Origin: Pomphorhynchus laevis
Taxonomy: Eukaryota; Acanthocephala; Palaeacanthocephala; Echinorhynchida; Pomphorhynchidae
Length of the DNA: 64,000 bases
Assembly: GCA_012934845.2 (NCBI GenBank)
Contig: WNNJ02003104.1
Span: 1 to 64,000 of the forward strand
Direction of reading: 5' to 3'
Shown here in pieces: positions 10,945 to 21,800 of the stretch (position 1 is its first letter; each line of letters begins with the position of its first letter). The notes beneath the pieces are model-generated. The model worked only from the letters and a program-made list of their open reading frames with translations. It ran no database searches and had not been told where the DNA came from. A program made the position numbers and the translations under genes.

Positions 10945-12480
10945 GAAAAACGGGCCCAGGTTAGATTCTGGGCCCGTTTCAGGGTCCACATAGCTCTCTT
11001 CAGAATAAGTTTATGGCTATCCAGGTCAACTTTCGCCGACCAGTTTACCTTAACGGTGAACCCCAGGTATTTTACTCGATTCGTGAAGGTGGGGAGTGGT
11101 TGATTAGTCAAAATGGAGTAGAGGGCAGAGAGTGCTAATCTCTTAAGTTTTTGCTTTGTTGCAGGGGCGCCATGGAAGTCTACACCTGCGATTTGGCTGA
11201 GTTTAAAATAAGATTGAACTGGGTAAACTGGTCTTTTAATGTTAAAAAGAATCGGCTGATGTCCGAGACTACGTCTTTGCACCTGCGTCCCGAGAACAAG
11301 GCTGTGGTATCATCAGCGTGTACCACTAGACGTTGTTCGCGCTTAAATATTTTAAAGAGTTCAATGGAAGAGCAAGAAACAAGATAGGAGAAAGAGGTGA
11401 TCCTTGGGGAACACCTGTAATAGGGTAGAACTGACGCGCATCAGGGTCGTCTTCATAAAAGAATCGCTTGGTGTACAGCAGTATCTCCACCCTGTTAACA
11501 ATTCTCGCAGGCAACCCAAGGGACCCGAGAGAAGAGATAACAAAGGGAATGGAAATGCGGTCAAATGCAGCAGAAAAGTCAAGGAAAACATCCACAGCAA
11601 GTTGATGACTATTCTCCTGACAGAACTGATGCACTTCATCTACAGCTGAATGGACCGAGCGACCTTTAACGAACCCATGAAAAACTGATGGGATTAAATT
11701 GCGCCTACATACATGGTCGCGGATTTTACGTGCAAGCGCATTCTCGTAAATGGAGATGAGGGAGTTTTGAATCGAAATGGGCACAGGTGTTTAGGACAGG
11801 AAACCAGATTTCTTTTAGGTAGAAAAATTCTCCGGCTAATGTTGATGTCGGTCGCATCGGTTGGGGTGGCTAATAGCATTGTGACGACCACTTCTTTTTT
11901 TATTCAGCTGTCAAAAGCTGACAAACACGAGAAGAAAGTGGAGCGACGGAAGGTGCCCAGGAGTTAAGGATATCTGTGACAGATAAATCCCTGACCTGAA
12001 GTCCCCCCCAAGGCGGGATTGACTGAGTAGATTGAGTGGCTCTATAATTATGTAGGGATAGCGACTCATCTAAAACTATATCAACACATCTACTACCAAT
12101 CCAACCCAATGCTCTATCTATCCAACAGACAAATTTCTCCTTCTTTAATATCTTTCAAAAGGAAGCCTGAGCTGGATTAAGGGAAGCAATGCTTGCCCAA
12201 TCCTTACCAAGTTGGAACCTATACTAGTGCTCCAATATTTATTCGAGAGAGCTTGTCTGGCAGAAACAGAGAGATTGGGGAGACGCAGCATATAATCTAA
12301 GGTCTTGAGTTTTGTTGGAGTAAGACTGTAAATACGACTTTTATAGGTAGTCGAGAGCAACGCGGTAGCGTGCAAAGAGAGGTAGGAATTAAATTCGGTC
12401 AGAATCTCGTTCCCAACTCGGGGGAAATGTTGGATAGCTGCCTGCCTGAAAGAAAGCAACTCTGATGGGGTCAGTGTAAT
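10945..12480 (-). mobile_element. LINE family A, copy 2: reverse transcriptase part
   Basis: RT of the most complete A copy. The frame 11784-11326 covers fingers and palm, including VFLDFSAAFDRISIPFVI (motif A) and GVPQGSPLSPILF (motif B). The YADD stretch at about 11310-11330 is mutated, and the frame 11282-10908 holds the thumb. The N-terminal linker (12459-12145) precedes it. Frames are broken several times. The element is cut at about 10945 before the conserved C-terminal end that copies 1 and 3 keep. It follows the endonuclease and ORF1 in the expected order on the minus strand. Confidence 0.85.
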
Positions 12481-12499
12481 CTCCTTCGAAGCAACGTAT

Positions 12500-13110
12500 C
12501 TTCTTCTATCCGCTAACGAATTAGATCATGAGAGGTGATCAGATGTTGGCGCGACTCCTCCGTGCACAGGGGTTTCAACAACCACCTCTTATGAAGCAGT
12601 AGTATGTCGAGGAGAGAGTTCGTTGTTGTGCAATGAAAGGTGGGGGCTGTGGTATGTAAATAAGATAGTCTTTCTGGTTCTGCGGAGTGCTGCATTAATC
12701 CAACGACCAGCTCTGTCGTTAAAATCACCAAGTACCATGTCATACCCACTATCCAATATGCTATCTAGGAGGTCACGGTTCTTGTGTATCTCACCTGGAC
12801 GGATGTAGATATTAGCCAGACAGAGGCGTTTACCGTTCTTACAGAGTGATATAACTAAACAAGACAGGGCTGGACAAGAGTAGTTTAGCAGAAGAGAGGA
12901 TCTTAGAGAGCATTTAGCTAAGGTTAGAAGACCTTGAGAAGAATATGAGTGAGGTGGGGTTATGTACGGAGTATAGTAGGAATAAATGTGCTTAGAGATG
13001 AATCGAGTAATGTCCTGGGGATACAGATAGACCGCGTCTCCGGAAGGACTATAACATCTGCATCTCTACCGTATAGAAGTCTAAGGGCAGAAGCACCTCC
13101 CGAATTCTAC
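12500..13110 (-). mobile_element. LINE family A, copy 2: APE-type endonuclease part
   Basis: Minus-strand pieces include ADVIVLPETRS (the metal-binding Glu motif, normally QET) near 13045-13085 and VLGDFNDRAGRW near 12700-12745 (the conserved GDFN motif). This is an apurinic-endonuclease-like domain that nicks the target for reverse transcription. It is in several frames. The same domain occurs on the plus strand of copy 3 at 46.25-46.8 kb. Confidence 0.75.
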
Positions 13111-13229
13111 TAAAGGATATTCAGTGAAAAGGCTCACGAGTACTCTGCATTGCTTTAGATTAGATGGGTGGGATTGCCTTACCTAGACGAAGCCAGGGGC
13201 GGAGTGGTCGCCTTTTCCACCACTCTCCC

Positions 13230-14365
13230 CAACTACGGAAGACACTTGCCCACGGGAATTGTATTCATTTCCAATAAGCGCCTAAAGTTTACCAGTCTTT
13301 GATTTGATCGACTTACCGATCTTATCAGGAGGAACCGTTTGTGCTGATGCCCCTCTTTTTTATTCGGCAACTGCTGCAGGACCTGAAATTTCCGGGGCCT
13401 TGAACAATACAGCCAGCTGCCTAGCAATAATAAATTCCATTTGCTTCAGTGTAAATTACTTGTTTGTGCCGAGAAGTCTTATGATATCTCTGTCTGTCAT
13501 CCTACCTGCAATAACCTCACACTCAAAAAAATCGACCTTTTTGGGGCAGGAGGAGCAGTGTCGGGAACGGTATTGTTTAAAGTCAGCACATTTCCTCGAC
13601 CAGCCCGATGTGCTCCACCACAATTGGAGCACATTGGTGGATAGGAGCATTTTTCGCCGGTTTGCTGGCAATTCGTCGAACCGCAAATACCACACGACTT
13701 TTCCTTGTCACACATAGAGCACCAGTGTCACCATTTATGACACGAGTTGCAGTGGGGATAAGTTTAGTCATTTGTGCTAACTTGTATAAACTTTAAGTTA
13801 TACCATAGAAATGGATTAAAGGCAGCTTTTGATAGAGTCTCAGCTGAATCAATTGAGGACGAAACGAAAGCGATCGGGAGAGGAAGACCATTCCTCCCCA
13901 TCACAGACCTGAAGTTTGCTACTTTAAATAATTTTTCCAAGGACTCGATGCCTTCTCCTCCTAGTGAGGACGAAGATTAGAGATCTCAAGGGATGCTTGA
14001 ATAGTTTTGATAAGTAGTTTGTCAAGGTATGATTATTCATTGTTGAAATAGGCTTGATATTCATTCGCCAAGTGACCCGAAACGAAGGAAATTTTAATCT
14101 CTGTTTCATAGAATCTTGCAGAATTAAACACAACTCTATTAGTAAATTTTTCTGCAAATTTACGAAAAAAAATGTTGAATAGATTATGACGCTCTAATGG
14201 TACAGATAACTTTATGATCAACAGGTTTTTTAGTTTAGGAATAGGGGGAAGTTCCCTTATTACTTTTGCTGCGGAAGGTAACAAAGCACTATCCTCGACT
14301 ATATTATTAGAAGAAGTTATCTTGATCTTGCTTGTATTATCAGCGATTTTTGCTTGAAATTGCAT
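13230..14365 (-). mobile_element. LINE family A, copy 2: ORF1 with zinc knuckles
   Basis: The N-terminal part (frame 14365-14033) is polar and contains SVPLERHNLFNIFFRKFAEK, probably the start of an RNA-binding ORF1 domain. Further down, frames around 13770-13500 carry closely spaced cysteines: CDKEKSCGICGSTNCQQTG and PMCSNCGGAHRAG. The latter is the usual last CCHC-type knuckle of Jockey/I-group gag-like ORF1 proteins. ORF1 is an RNA chaperone of the retrotransposition particle. It is disrupted by shifts. Copy 2 therefore keeps ORF1, endonuclease and most of RT, in order. Confidence 0.65.
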
Positions 14366-14738
14366 ACTTACGTGATTTTGATTACTGAAAAACGATGTTA
14401 TGGTTTTTTACTATTATGATGAATCCTATAAATACACAAAGTTTTTAATTTTCTAAAAATACTTTTGTTGTTATCTTTCATTGATACTACATTACTCCTA
14501 TCTAGTGAAAGTATCTCAAAAATGATGATTTTGTCGTCAAAATCAGACAATTTTGTCTGATTTACTTAGACAATTTACTTAGACAATTTTGTTTCATGGA
14601 CAACAATATTCATTTTTTTACGAAATTTGAAAGCAATATATTTCGAGTATATCGAAATTATGAACCAAATAATTTTACCACACTAAATTTTACTATATAC
14701 TTCAATTGTCAAAAACTATTAATCTTGATATTACTATA
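14366..14738. other. Spacer between LINE A and GPD1
   Basis: AT-rich, with a short direct repeat of 'acaattttgtctgatttact' character near 14545-14590. No reading frame is supported. It includes the 3' flank of GPD1. Confidence 0.4.
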
Positions 14739-15860
14739 TTAACGTCGTAGAACGTCAATAAGCGTGTTAGCATATGCCTGCCCGATACAAATCTTTTGAA
14801 TTTGAACGAATAAAGGGAAACAATCTATAAGTCCGTTGTTTGCGATAAATTCATATAACATTGCCGACGTTTGTACACCTTGAAGTTTCTGACCATTGAG
14901 TAATGTGCGTTCAAGATCTTCCCAGTTTACGTTGTTGCCACTTCGGACAAATTCCTCTGCAATATGAGCATTGCGACCTTGATCGCAAGATGCGACAATG
15001 TCGGCTAGTCCACAACTTTCAATTATCGTCGACGGGCTGTATTTATCGCCGAGCATATGTTTCAACAAGATAAGCATTTCAATCATTCCTCTTTTCATAA
15101 GTAGAGCCTGTGCGCAATAACCTTGGTTGATACCTTTCAGCATACCAACACCGATTGCCACGACGTTTTTTGCGGCCCCACAAACTTCAACTCCGGATTT
15201 ATCTGTCGATACGCGGATATGAAATTTAGGTGCTTGTAGCAGTGATTTAAAAAGATATCCACGATTAATGTCATCTGAACCTAATGTTGCTTCACATAAC
15301 TCCCCATTTGCAACTTCATTAGCTATATTGGCGCCCATCATCACATCGCATGGAATTGATAAAATGCTTGTTATTACACTGGACACTAGCTCAACGCTTG
15401 ATTTCGAATTTTTATTGTCATGCAAAAATCCCTTTATTAATGAGAGTGCTAATGCAGTACTTTTCACATGATCCTTAATTTGGTTACAAGTATTCCTCAG
15501 GAATTGGTGAGGTAATACGAACATTAGTAAATCCGCATCAGTGACTACAGTCTCGATGTCTGAACACGCCTTAATATTATCCGGTATCCGATGGCCCGGC
15601 AAATATTTTGGATTCTCGTGTGTTTCATTTATTATTGTCGACAATTTTTTTGACTCGTAATATTCTTCATAAACGTACATCAATATTTCATTTTGAAATC
15701 GATAATTTGTGATCACATTGTTTCCGATAATGTAAGCGATAGCGCATGCCCAATTACCTGATCCAATAAGAGCGATTTTCAATGGATACAGTTGCTTAAA
15801 TACTTTATCAACATTGCTACCATCACCGATATCGGTTATGAATGAACTTTTACTAAACAA
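14739..15860 (-). CDS. GPD1: Glycerol-3-phosphate dehydrogenase, NAD+-dependent (cytosolic)
   Basis: Reduces dihydroxyacetone phosphate to sn-glycerol 3-phosphate with NADH, feeding lipid synthesis and the glycerophosphate shuttle. 373 aa, slightly longer than animal GPD1 (about 350). The Rossmann motif IGSGNWACAIA lies at residues 32-42; the last Gly of the usual GSGNWG is Ala. HENPKYLPGH (81-90), LMFVLPHQF (112-120) and SLIKGF (140-145, catalytic Lys143) follow. The substrate-binding part has VCGAAKNVVAIG (226-237, Lys231-Asn232), GLADI with Asp287, GRN at 295-297, and LNGQKLQG (321-328). All residues expected for catalysis are present, so it is probably active but divergent. It is one uninterrupted exon. 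Met1 gives 27 residues before the Rossmann strand; no signal peptide is seen. It is not co-oriented with any close neighbour. Confidence 0.95.
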   Translation of the reverse strand: MFSKSSFITDIGDGSNVDKVFKQLYPLKIALIGSGNWACAIAYIIGNNVITNYRFQNEILMYVYEEYYESKKLSTIINETHENPKYLPGHRIPDNIKACSDIETVVTDADLLMFVLPHQFLRNTCNQIKDHVKSTALALSLIKGFLHDNKNSKSSVELVSSVITSILSIPCDVMMGANIANEVANGELCEATLGSDDINRGYLFKSLLQAPKFHIRVSTDKSGVEVCGAAKNVVAIGVGMLKGINQGYCAQALLMKRGMIEMLILLKHMLGDKYSPSTIIESCGLADIVASCDQGRNAHIAEEFVRSGNNVNWEDLERTLLNGQKLQGVQTSAMLYEFIANNGLIDCFPLFVQIQKICIGQAYANTLIDVLRR

Positions 15861-16146
15861 GAAAATGAATAAGAAATATAAATGGTAATATAAAAATTAC
15901 GATTTTTTTCAAAAACTTTAAAGTCACCATGTTCTCGGTTTAATGTTTAATTATAGGATTTTATCCCTTAGTTCATTCATCAATAGGTAGTCTCAATTTA
16001 CGATTGTGTTATTCTGTAATTTGGTTTATGTGCTTAGCATGGTAATGATTTATCGCTAAAGCCACACTCTTATTGCCATCTGGATATTGCCATCTGCTAT
16101 CGAGTCAATAAGTAACCTATGGATTATCAACGAGCAGTAGTGCTCG
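15861..16146. other. GPD1 upstream region
   Basis: AT-rich 5' flank of GPD1. No convincing TATA box was identified. Confidence 0.3.
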
Positions 16147-16595
16147 CAGTCTTAGTAAAGCACAGCGGATATAATTTGACAATATCAAATTAAACATCAT
16201 GTAGTCCTTAAAATCATCAATGTTCTAAATTAAAAATAACTTTTTAATATTCTACCAAAGATTTAATTTTATTATACAAATAACTAAACCTAATATCAAC
16301 CTTAATAACCTTAGATTTAATCTTAACCTTTATCCCTAGATTAAGCTTTAATCTTAGATTGCCAAAGATTAACTTTTATTATACAAATAACTATACCTAA
16401 TATAAACCTTAATAACCTTGCAACCTTAATATCAATGCCGAAAAGGCAGAAATACGTCTAGAAGACTCAATACATTTTATAGCCTATTAATAAAGCACCC
16501 AGTCTTAATAAAGCACAGCGGATCTAATTTGATAATATCAAATTAAACATCATGGAGTCCTTAAAATCATCAATGTTCTAAATTAAAAATAACTT
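16147..16595. repeat. 96-bp direct repeats flanking ~257 bp
   Basis: The block 16147-16242 ('cagtcttagtaaagcacagc' onward) recurs at 16500-16595 with a few mismatches. The intervening sequence contains its own duplication: 'ttattatacaaataacta' with 'cctaatatcaacctt' at about 16270-16305 and again near 16375-16410. No coding sequence. Confidence 0.8.
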
Positions 16596-16949
16596 ATGTT
16601 GACTCATTTTTTGGACTTATTATATTATTATATTTATATTATATAATTATAATCTTCGTATATGCGTTTTTATTATTTATATGACATTTGTTCGACATCT
16701 GATAAATATTTCCTAGTTTAAGAATAAATAATGGATACATTATGTTTATTACTGCATTCATTTGATTTATTAATTAGGGAACACAAATCTGCTTAGTGAA
16801 TAATAATAAATAAATAATATGCTCAAAACAATTTAGTGAATTACTAAATTATTGTATGTCATTAAAGAGAACGCTAATTGCATCTATTAAAAGTAGGAGA
16901 TTTGCGAACATAACATTACATTTACTTTAATAAACAATTTTTTTCATTG
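16596..16949. other. AT-rich, nothing recognised
   Basis: No reading frame or repeat boundary supported. Confidence 0.4.
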
Positions 16950-17760
16950 TTGACACTGATCCAGAGGTTGGGTTGTGAAGGCAATGCACGAACAAAACGT
17001 GACCAAGTATAAAGGTCATGAGTGGACTGCCAAACTTTCATTTAGTCTAAAGCGTTAATTGACAAGATGGTGAGATTGATCTCTTCACTTCACCTATAGC
17101 GAGGTCTGCCTCGGGCCTCCGTCCAGAAAGTCAAATCTGGAACATTTCACAAGGAATACGACCCCCAGACATCCTCAAAGCGTGGCCCAGCCAGCTCAGC
17201 TGACTTCCTTCAACGGGGAGGAGCAGCGACTTTACTCCAAGATTCTCGCTGATGACCGAACTTCGAACTTTATCTCCAAGGCTATAGGCGGGCACACAAC
17301 GAAGGAAGCTCATTCCAGTCGCTTGTACTAGAGATCTATTCTTTCGGTCATGATTTTTAGTTCATATCAATAGGTGATGATAGGTAAGAAGACTGAGCCA
17401 TCAATTAAAAGCTTCGCTCGAAGGCTTAATTCTCTCTTTACCATAACTGATCTGGACAAAAACCTATAACTGCGTTATCTGAACATATTCGTCTCTCAAT
17501 ATCTTTATTATTCCTACAAAAAGTTAAGGACCGGAATCAGAATAATGAAGAGAGGTAATTCCAACTATTTCAAGAACAGAGCGATTTACCTCCCTTACTA
17601 AATCTGGTTATTTCCCCGTCAGCGAAGTTACGTTCCACATTCCTGAAGATAGACTAGTCCACTGCAATGACCACTAATGTTTGGTTCACCCATTGAGCGC
17701 AACTGGCCGAGCGCACGTCACCCGACTTGATAATTCTTCCTGTTAGCGGTGAGAGGTACA
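16950..17760 (-). mobile_element. LINE family C, copy 1, internally deleted
   Basis: Read from 17760 down: near 17650-17520 the minus strand gives MWNVTSLTGK followed by a LVREVNRSVLEIVGITSLH segment, the conserved start of an APE-type endonuclease. It then passes at about 17450 straight to the extreme C-terminal part of ORF2 (17313-17131: SLGDKVRSSVISENLGVKSL and SQLSWLGHALRMSGGRIPC). The RT core is missing, so this is a copy with both ends and an internal deletion. Its 3' end (16950-17030) matches that of copy 3 at 49.3 kb. The clade resembles RTE-like elements, tentatively. Confidence 0.7.
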
Positions 17761-18350
17761 TCGTTTAGATTTTGATCTATTAAATTGTATTTTGTCGTTA
17801 CTGTCGTTGTTTTTTGTTCAGATATATTCTATCCTATATGTCCTTTAGTAATTTAATACCATTTCCTGCAATGAAACAGGTTTTTGTTCATATCTCTGAT
17901 GTCCCCTATATCCTCTGATAGTACAATATCTTCTGTTGCGAGGAAACAAGACCTTATTGACCCTCTTCCGCTTTCTAAGGATTAATTCACCGTTGGGGTC
18001 ATAAGAGGGATCCGACGAACTAGTCGGATCTATGGCTAGTCCACCAACGAACTAGCCATATGGATGATGCAAGTCGGTGAGTTATTTAGTCGCCTGAATA
18101 TTCAGGTGTCTGACAGACCGCACTATGGGCAAGTTAACTGACAAAAGACGAGACCCGAGCCGAACCCATCACTCGACGACGGATAGGTTAAGTCTACACC
18201 TAGCGGCCTTAGTTGTAGGGCCGTTAGTTGATTTGCGAACAATTGAGGTAAAATATCATGAAACTTAAATATTACGATTTGTTCTTCGTATTATATAAAC
18301 AATCAAATTGTTTATAATTGTCATTTATATGTTATAATTTATTTTCAAAT
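17761..18350. other. Unassigned; short palindromic string near 18003-18065
   Basis: A cluster of CG-containing short repeats ('gacgaactagtcggat', 'ccaacgaactagccat') occurs at about 18010-18060. No gene is supported. This interval is less A/T-rich than its surroundings up to about 18240. Confidence 0.35.
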
Positions 18351-18592
18351 TTTAATTTAATTTTATATTTTATGCTTAATTTTCAAGCAAATACTTTTTA
18401 TTTTTAAGAAATTATTTTATTATAATAAAATAATTATAAAATTATTAATAATTATACTAAATTTATTAAATTATAAAACCATTATTGATAATTATAAATC
18501 ATTTTATAATCATTTTATTATAATAAAATAATTTCTTATAAATAAAAAGTATTTGCTTGAAAATTAAGCATAAAATATAAAATTAAATTAAA
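18351..18592. repeat. Foldback: 81-bp inverted repeats with one mismatch
   Basis: The left arm 18351-18431 and right arm 18512-18592 are reverse complements over 81 bases with a single difference, separated by an 80-bp A/T loop. Near-identity of the arms implies recent origin or correction. It lacks coding sequence and could be a MITE or a snap-back duplication. Transcribed, it would form a long hairpin RNA. Confidence 0.85.
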
Positions 18593-19547
18593 TTTATTAA
18601 TGATTATTCGATAATTATTAAAAATTATAAAATAATTATTTGGTAATTATTAAATGATTATAAAATACTTGTTAAAAAATTAAATATTCAAGTTAAAATT
18701 TTATTAATTTTTAGATGTGAATTAATTATTAGGTGAAGTGCAACTATAAAAGTTTATTATTCCAAAATTAATGTGAAATCAAATATATCGTACATTGAAT
18801 CGCTGATCCTCTTTTGTTGGCTACGATTAAAATTGGAATTAATATTTAGAAAAATTGAAAAAAAATTCATTTTCACTAGGTACTTTGATTATCGGGCAAT
18901 TCTTTAAATTTCACTTACCTAGTGATTTGCATTTTTGATCACAGATAAGATACCTTAAAATTTAGATTATATAGATTATATTATCGATACAAAAAGGGAT
19001 TTACAGTTCAATCTAAATCAGTGTCAATTAATCGTTCAAATGATCAATCTCTGCTGATCTTAACTAATCAGTGATAATCACTAGAGGTGATAAACAAAAA
19101 GGACACGATCCCTTCGAAGATAAAATCAAGTTTTTAAATCCGTAAGTTTTTCAACGATCACAATATCAAAGTCAATTTAAAAATTCAATGAGACATTTAA
19201 ATGTAGATTATCTATTATCTGTCGCGGTCTTAAAACCAAAAAGTGCCAAAGGCAATTAGTACTGTTACAAGCTAATAGCATTTGTTGCCTGGACAAAAGT
19301 CAAGACGATAGTGTTGACCTTTGCTTGTCACAAATATAAATATATCGTGTACTTTCATTTGAATGCGAAAGTTTTAGTCTGGACGAGTTCTCGGGTCTTG
19401 TTTGTTTGGTACAAGAAACTGTTTTTAAAATCTTTATTTCAATAAATTTATTTTGTTTAACAAAGTACTATGTAATAATACGCTTGTAATCTAAAAATAG
19501 TTTTTTTTCGGAGAAATCATTTTAAGTGATTTTTTTAATTTTTAAAA
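18593..19547. other. AT-rich intergenic; TATA-like string near 19335
   Basis: No open frame is supported. A 'aaatataaatatatcg' string at about 19332-19347, followed by G/C-richer sequence, could be a promoter, but there is no gene to attach it to. Confidence 0.3.
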
Positions 19548-20690
19548 AATTAATTTCAATTATTTTTAAATAAAATTAAATAATTTCACTCATATAAACA
19601 AATATCGTTTGAAATTTTTAGGTTAAGACAATATTATAATTCAAGTCAAATTGTTTTGACGAGTATAAACCGCTTTTTATTTGAATTTAAATATTTTAGC
19701 AAAATAGTAATTTAGTTTAAAATTTACGACAAATTTTCATAAGTTATGTAAATAACTTATGAAATAATTTCAAAGTTATGTAAACTTTGCATTACATAAC
19801 AATCGTAGACATATATCTATACCTTAATTCAATATGTAGATAAAATCACATGTGCATTTTATTAATAAATTTTTTAAAAATATTGAAACTTGATCTGGAA
19901 GAAAATACGCACAATTTCATGTAACAGTTAACAACAGGTAACATCATCAACTTATCGTATTATGTTGTCACTATTAAGAGGAAAACTAAACGTCATACTC
20001 ATGAAAGGTGCTGCTCTTAGCATTTATGTAGCAGCGTCAACCAGATACGCACTTTCAAAAGATACAATGAGACGATTCTTTGTAAAATGATAGTAGACAT
20101 ATATCTATACCTTAATTCAATATGTAGATAAAATCAGATGTGCATTTTATTAATAAATTTTTTAAAAATATTGAAACTTGATCTGGAAGAAAATACGCAT
20201 TTAAAAAAGTTTAAATGTGATAACAATCGGATTGGAATTTACTTTTATGCTTATGTAGTCTTTAATGTCATTCCTACAGGTGTACATTTGATGATAATCG
20301 TTAAAATCATTTTTTACAGTTTAAATTTTATATCTTAAATCAAAAGGATTAAAAATTAAGAGGATGTATTGATGTTCTCAAATTTGTTCACAAATTGTGA
20401 ACAATTTAATTTTAAATTTATCACAAATTGTCATATTATAACATGTGCATATTTTTACATTTTTAATTTTACTTTGTAAAATGATAGTATACATATATAC
20501 TTTAATTCAATATATGGATAAAATGATATGTGTATTTTATTGATACATTATTTTTAAATATTGAAACTTGATCTGGAAGAAATTACGCACATTTTAAAAG
20601 AACTTGGTATAACCTTCGATCTACCCTACTAAACTTAAGGGGTGGAAGAGGATACGAAGCCTTTAAAAAGATGCTCCACGTCATCCGTCG
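19548..20690 (+). repeat. Local repeat family Q (several diverged units)
   Basis: Units share ordered blocks: 'tttagcaaaatagtaattta', 'tttacgacaaatttt', 'cttaattcaatatgtagata' and 'gaaacttgatctggaagaaa'. The last two blocks occur at 19820-19905, 20108-20190, 20490-20585 and 21370-21465. A later block, CTTGGTATAACCTTCGATCT, occurs at about 20604 and 21475. A 66-aa plus frame (20138-20338) is incidental. No terminal inverted repeats were found. Confidence 0.65.
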
Positions 20691-20819
20691 ATTTTTATTT
20701 AAAATTCAAATATTTTAGCAAAATAGTAATTTAATTTTGAATTTACGACAAATTTTCATATTATAGCATGTACAAACGAATTATTATCATTAATAATTAT
20801 TTTCATTAGAATTAAACAT

Positions 20820-21800
20820 TTGCCTTACATTCCGCTCCACATCGCTGGTATTCACATAATTGGTCACATTGTGCTACTTGTTTCAGATCATCCTTTACTA
20901 CTGATAAAATCAGTTTGACAATAAGATGTCGAACTATTCCTCCAACTCCTATTAGTCGAATTCCTGGACATTTATCTAGCAGAACTAACCGACACGCTTT
21001 ATACGTGATTGACTATTCACCAGGGATATCTATAGTTGTTTTGTGTACTGTGGATTATGCAAATATTTGAGCGAATATTTTAGAAGCTTCTCCGAATTTA
21101 ATTATTTTAATTATTTTTAAATAAAATTAAAAAATAATTTCACTCATATAAACAAATATTGCTTTAAATTTTCAGGTTTAACAAGATTATGATTATGAAT
21201 TTAATTTCAAATAGTCAGATTGTTCTGATGAGAATAAACGATTTTTTATTTGAATTCATATATTTTAGCAAAATAGTAATTTAATTTTGAATTTACGACA
21301 AATATTCATACTATAACATGTGTATATTTTAACATTTTTTAATTCTAAATTGTAAAACGATCTTAGACATATATACTTTAATTCAATATATGGATAAAAT
21401 GATATGTGTATTTTATTGATACATTATTTTAAAATATTGAAACTTTATCTGGAAGAAATTACGCACATTTTTAAATCTTGGTATAACCTTCGATCTACCC
21501 TTCTTAAGGGGGAGAGGGGGCAAAGTATTTAAAAAGATGCTCGACGCCATCCGCAATTAAGCGTAATTCTGAGGTAAGCCAGCGCTTCGATAGTATTATC
21601 GAAGCGCTAGCTATCAAAGCGTCTATAGTTGTTTTGTGTACTGTGAATTATGCCAATATTTGAGCGAATCTTTTAGAAGGTTCTCCGAAATTTCCCAACA
21701 TTTGCTGTGAGTCAAGGCATGATAGACCAGCAGCCCCCTTTAACCTTTTCACAAGCTGACATAGATGATATTCCGCCATGGACTCAAAGCGAACATCGTT
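20820..21800 (-). mobile_element. LINE family G RT fragment, split by an insertion
   Basis: Minus-strand peptides KGAAGLSCLDSQQML (about 21745-21695) and KACRLVLLDKCPGIRLIGVG (about 21005-20945) match GSAGPSGLDAQQWRRML and the SRLVALPKKSGGIRPIGIAD region of the intact G RT at 54.9-56.6 kb. Downstream QVAQCDQLCEYQRCGAECK corresponds to the SLQLCASQRSGIE block. Between these halves lies an inserted repeat of family Q (about 21096-21621), bounded by a 67-bp duplication of RT coding sequence. The catalytic YADD part is absent. This is a third copy of G in the window. Confidence 0.6.
21029..21689. repeat. 67-bp direct repeats around a family-Q insertion
   Basis: 21029-21095 and 21622-21689 are near-identical; both encode the same G-family RT segment (FGE.SK.FAQI.A), so they are a duplication of the interrupted sequence. 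The insert ends with a 12-bp-stem hairpin at 21581-21608 (agcgcttcgata, 4-nt loop, tatcgaagcgct). The duplication is far longer than a normal target-site duplication. Confidence 0.75.

Noticed and set aside
21581-21609. Helitron 3' end (hairpin with CTAG)
   Set aside because: No 5' TC end, no insertion between A and T, and a 67-bp duplication flanks the insert, which Helitrons do not make.
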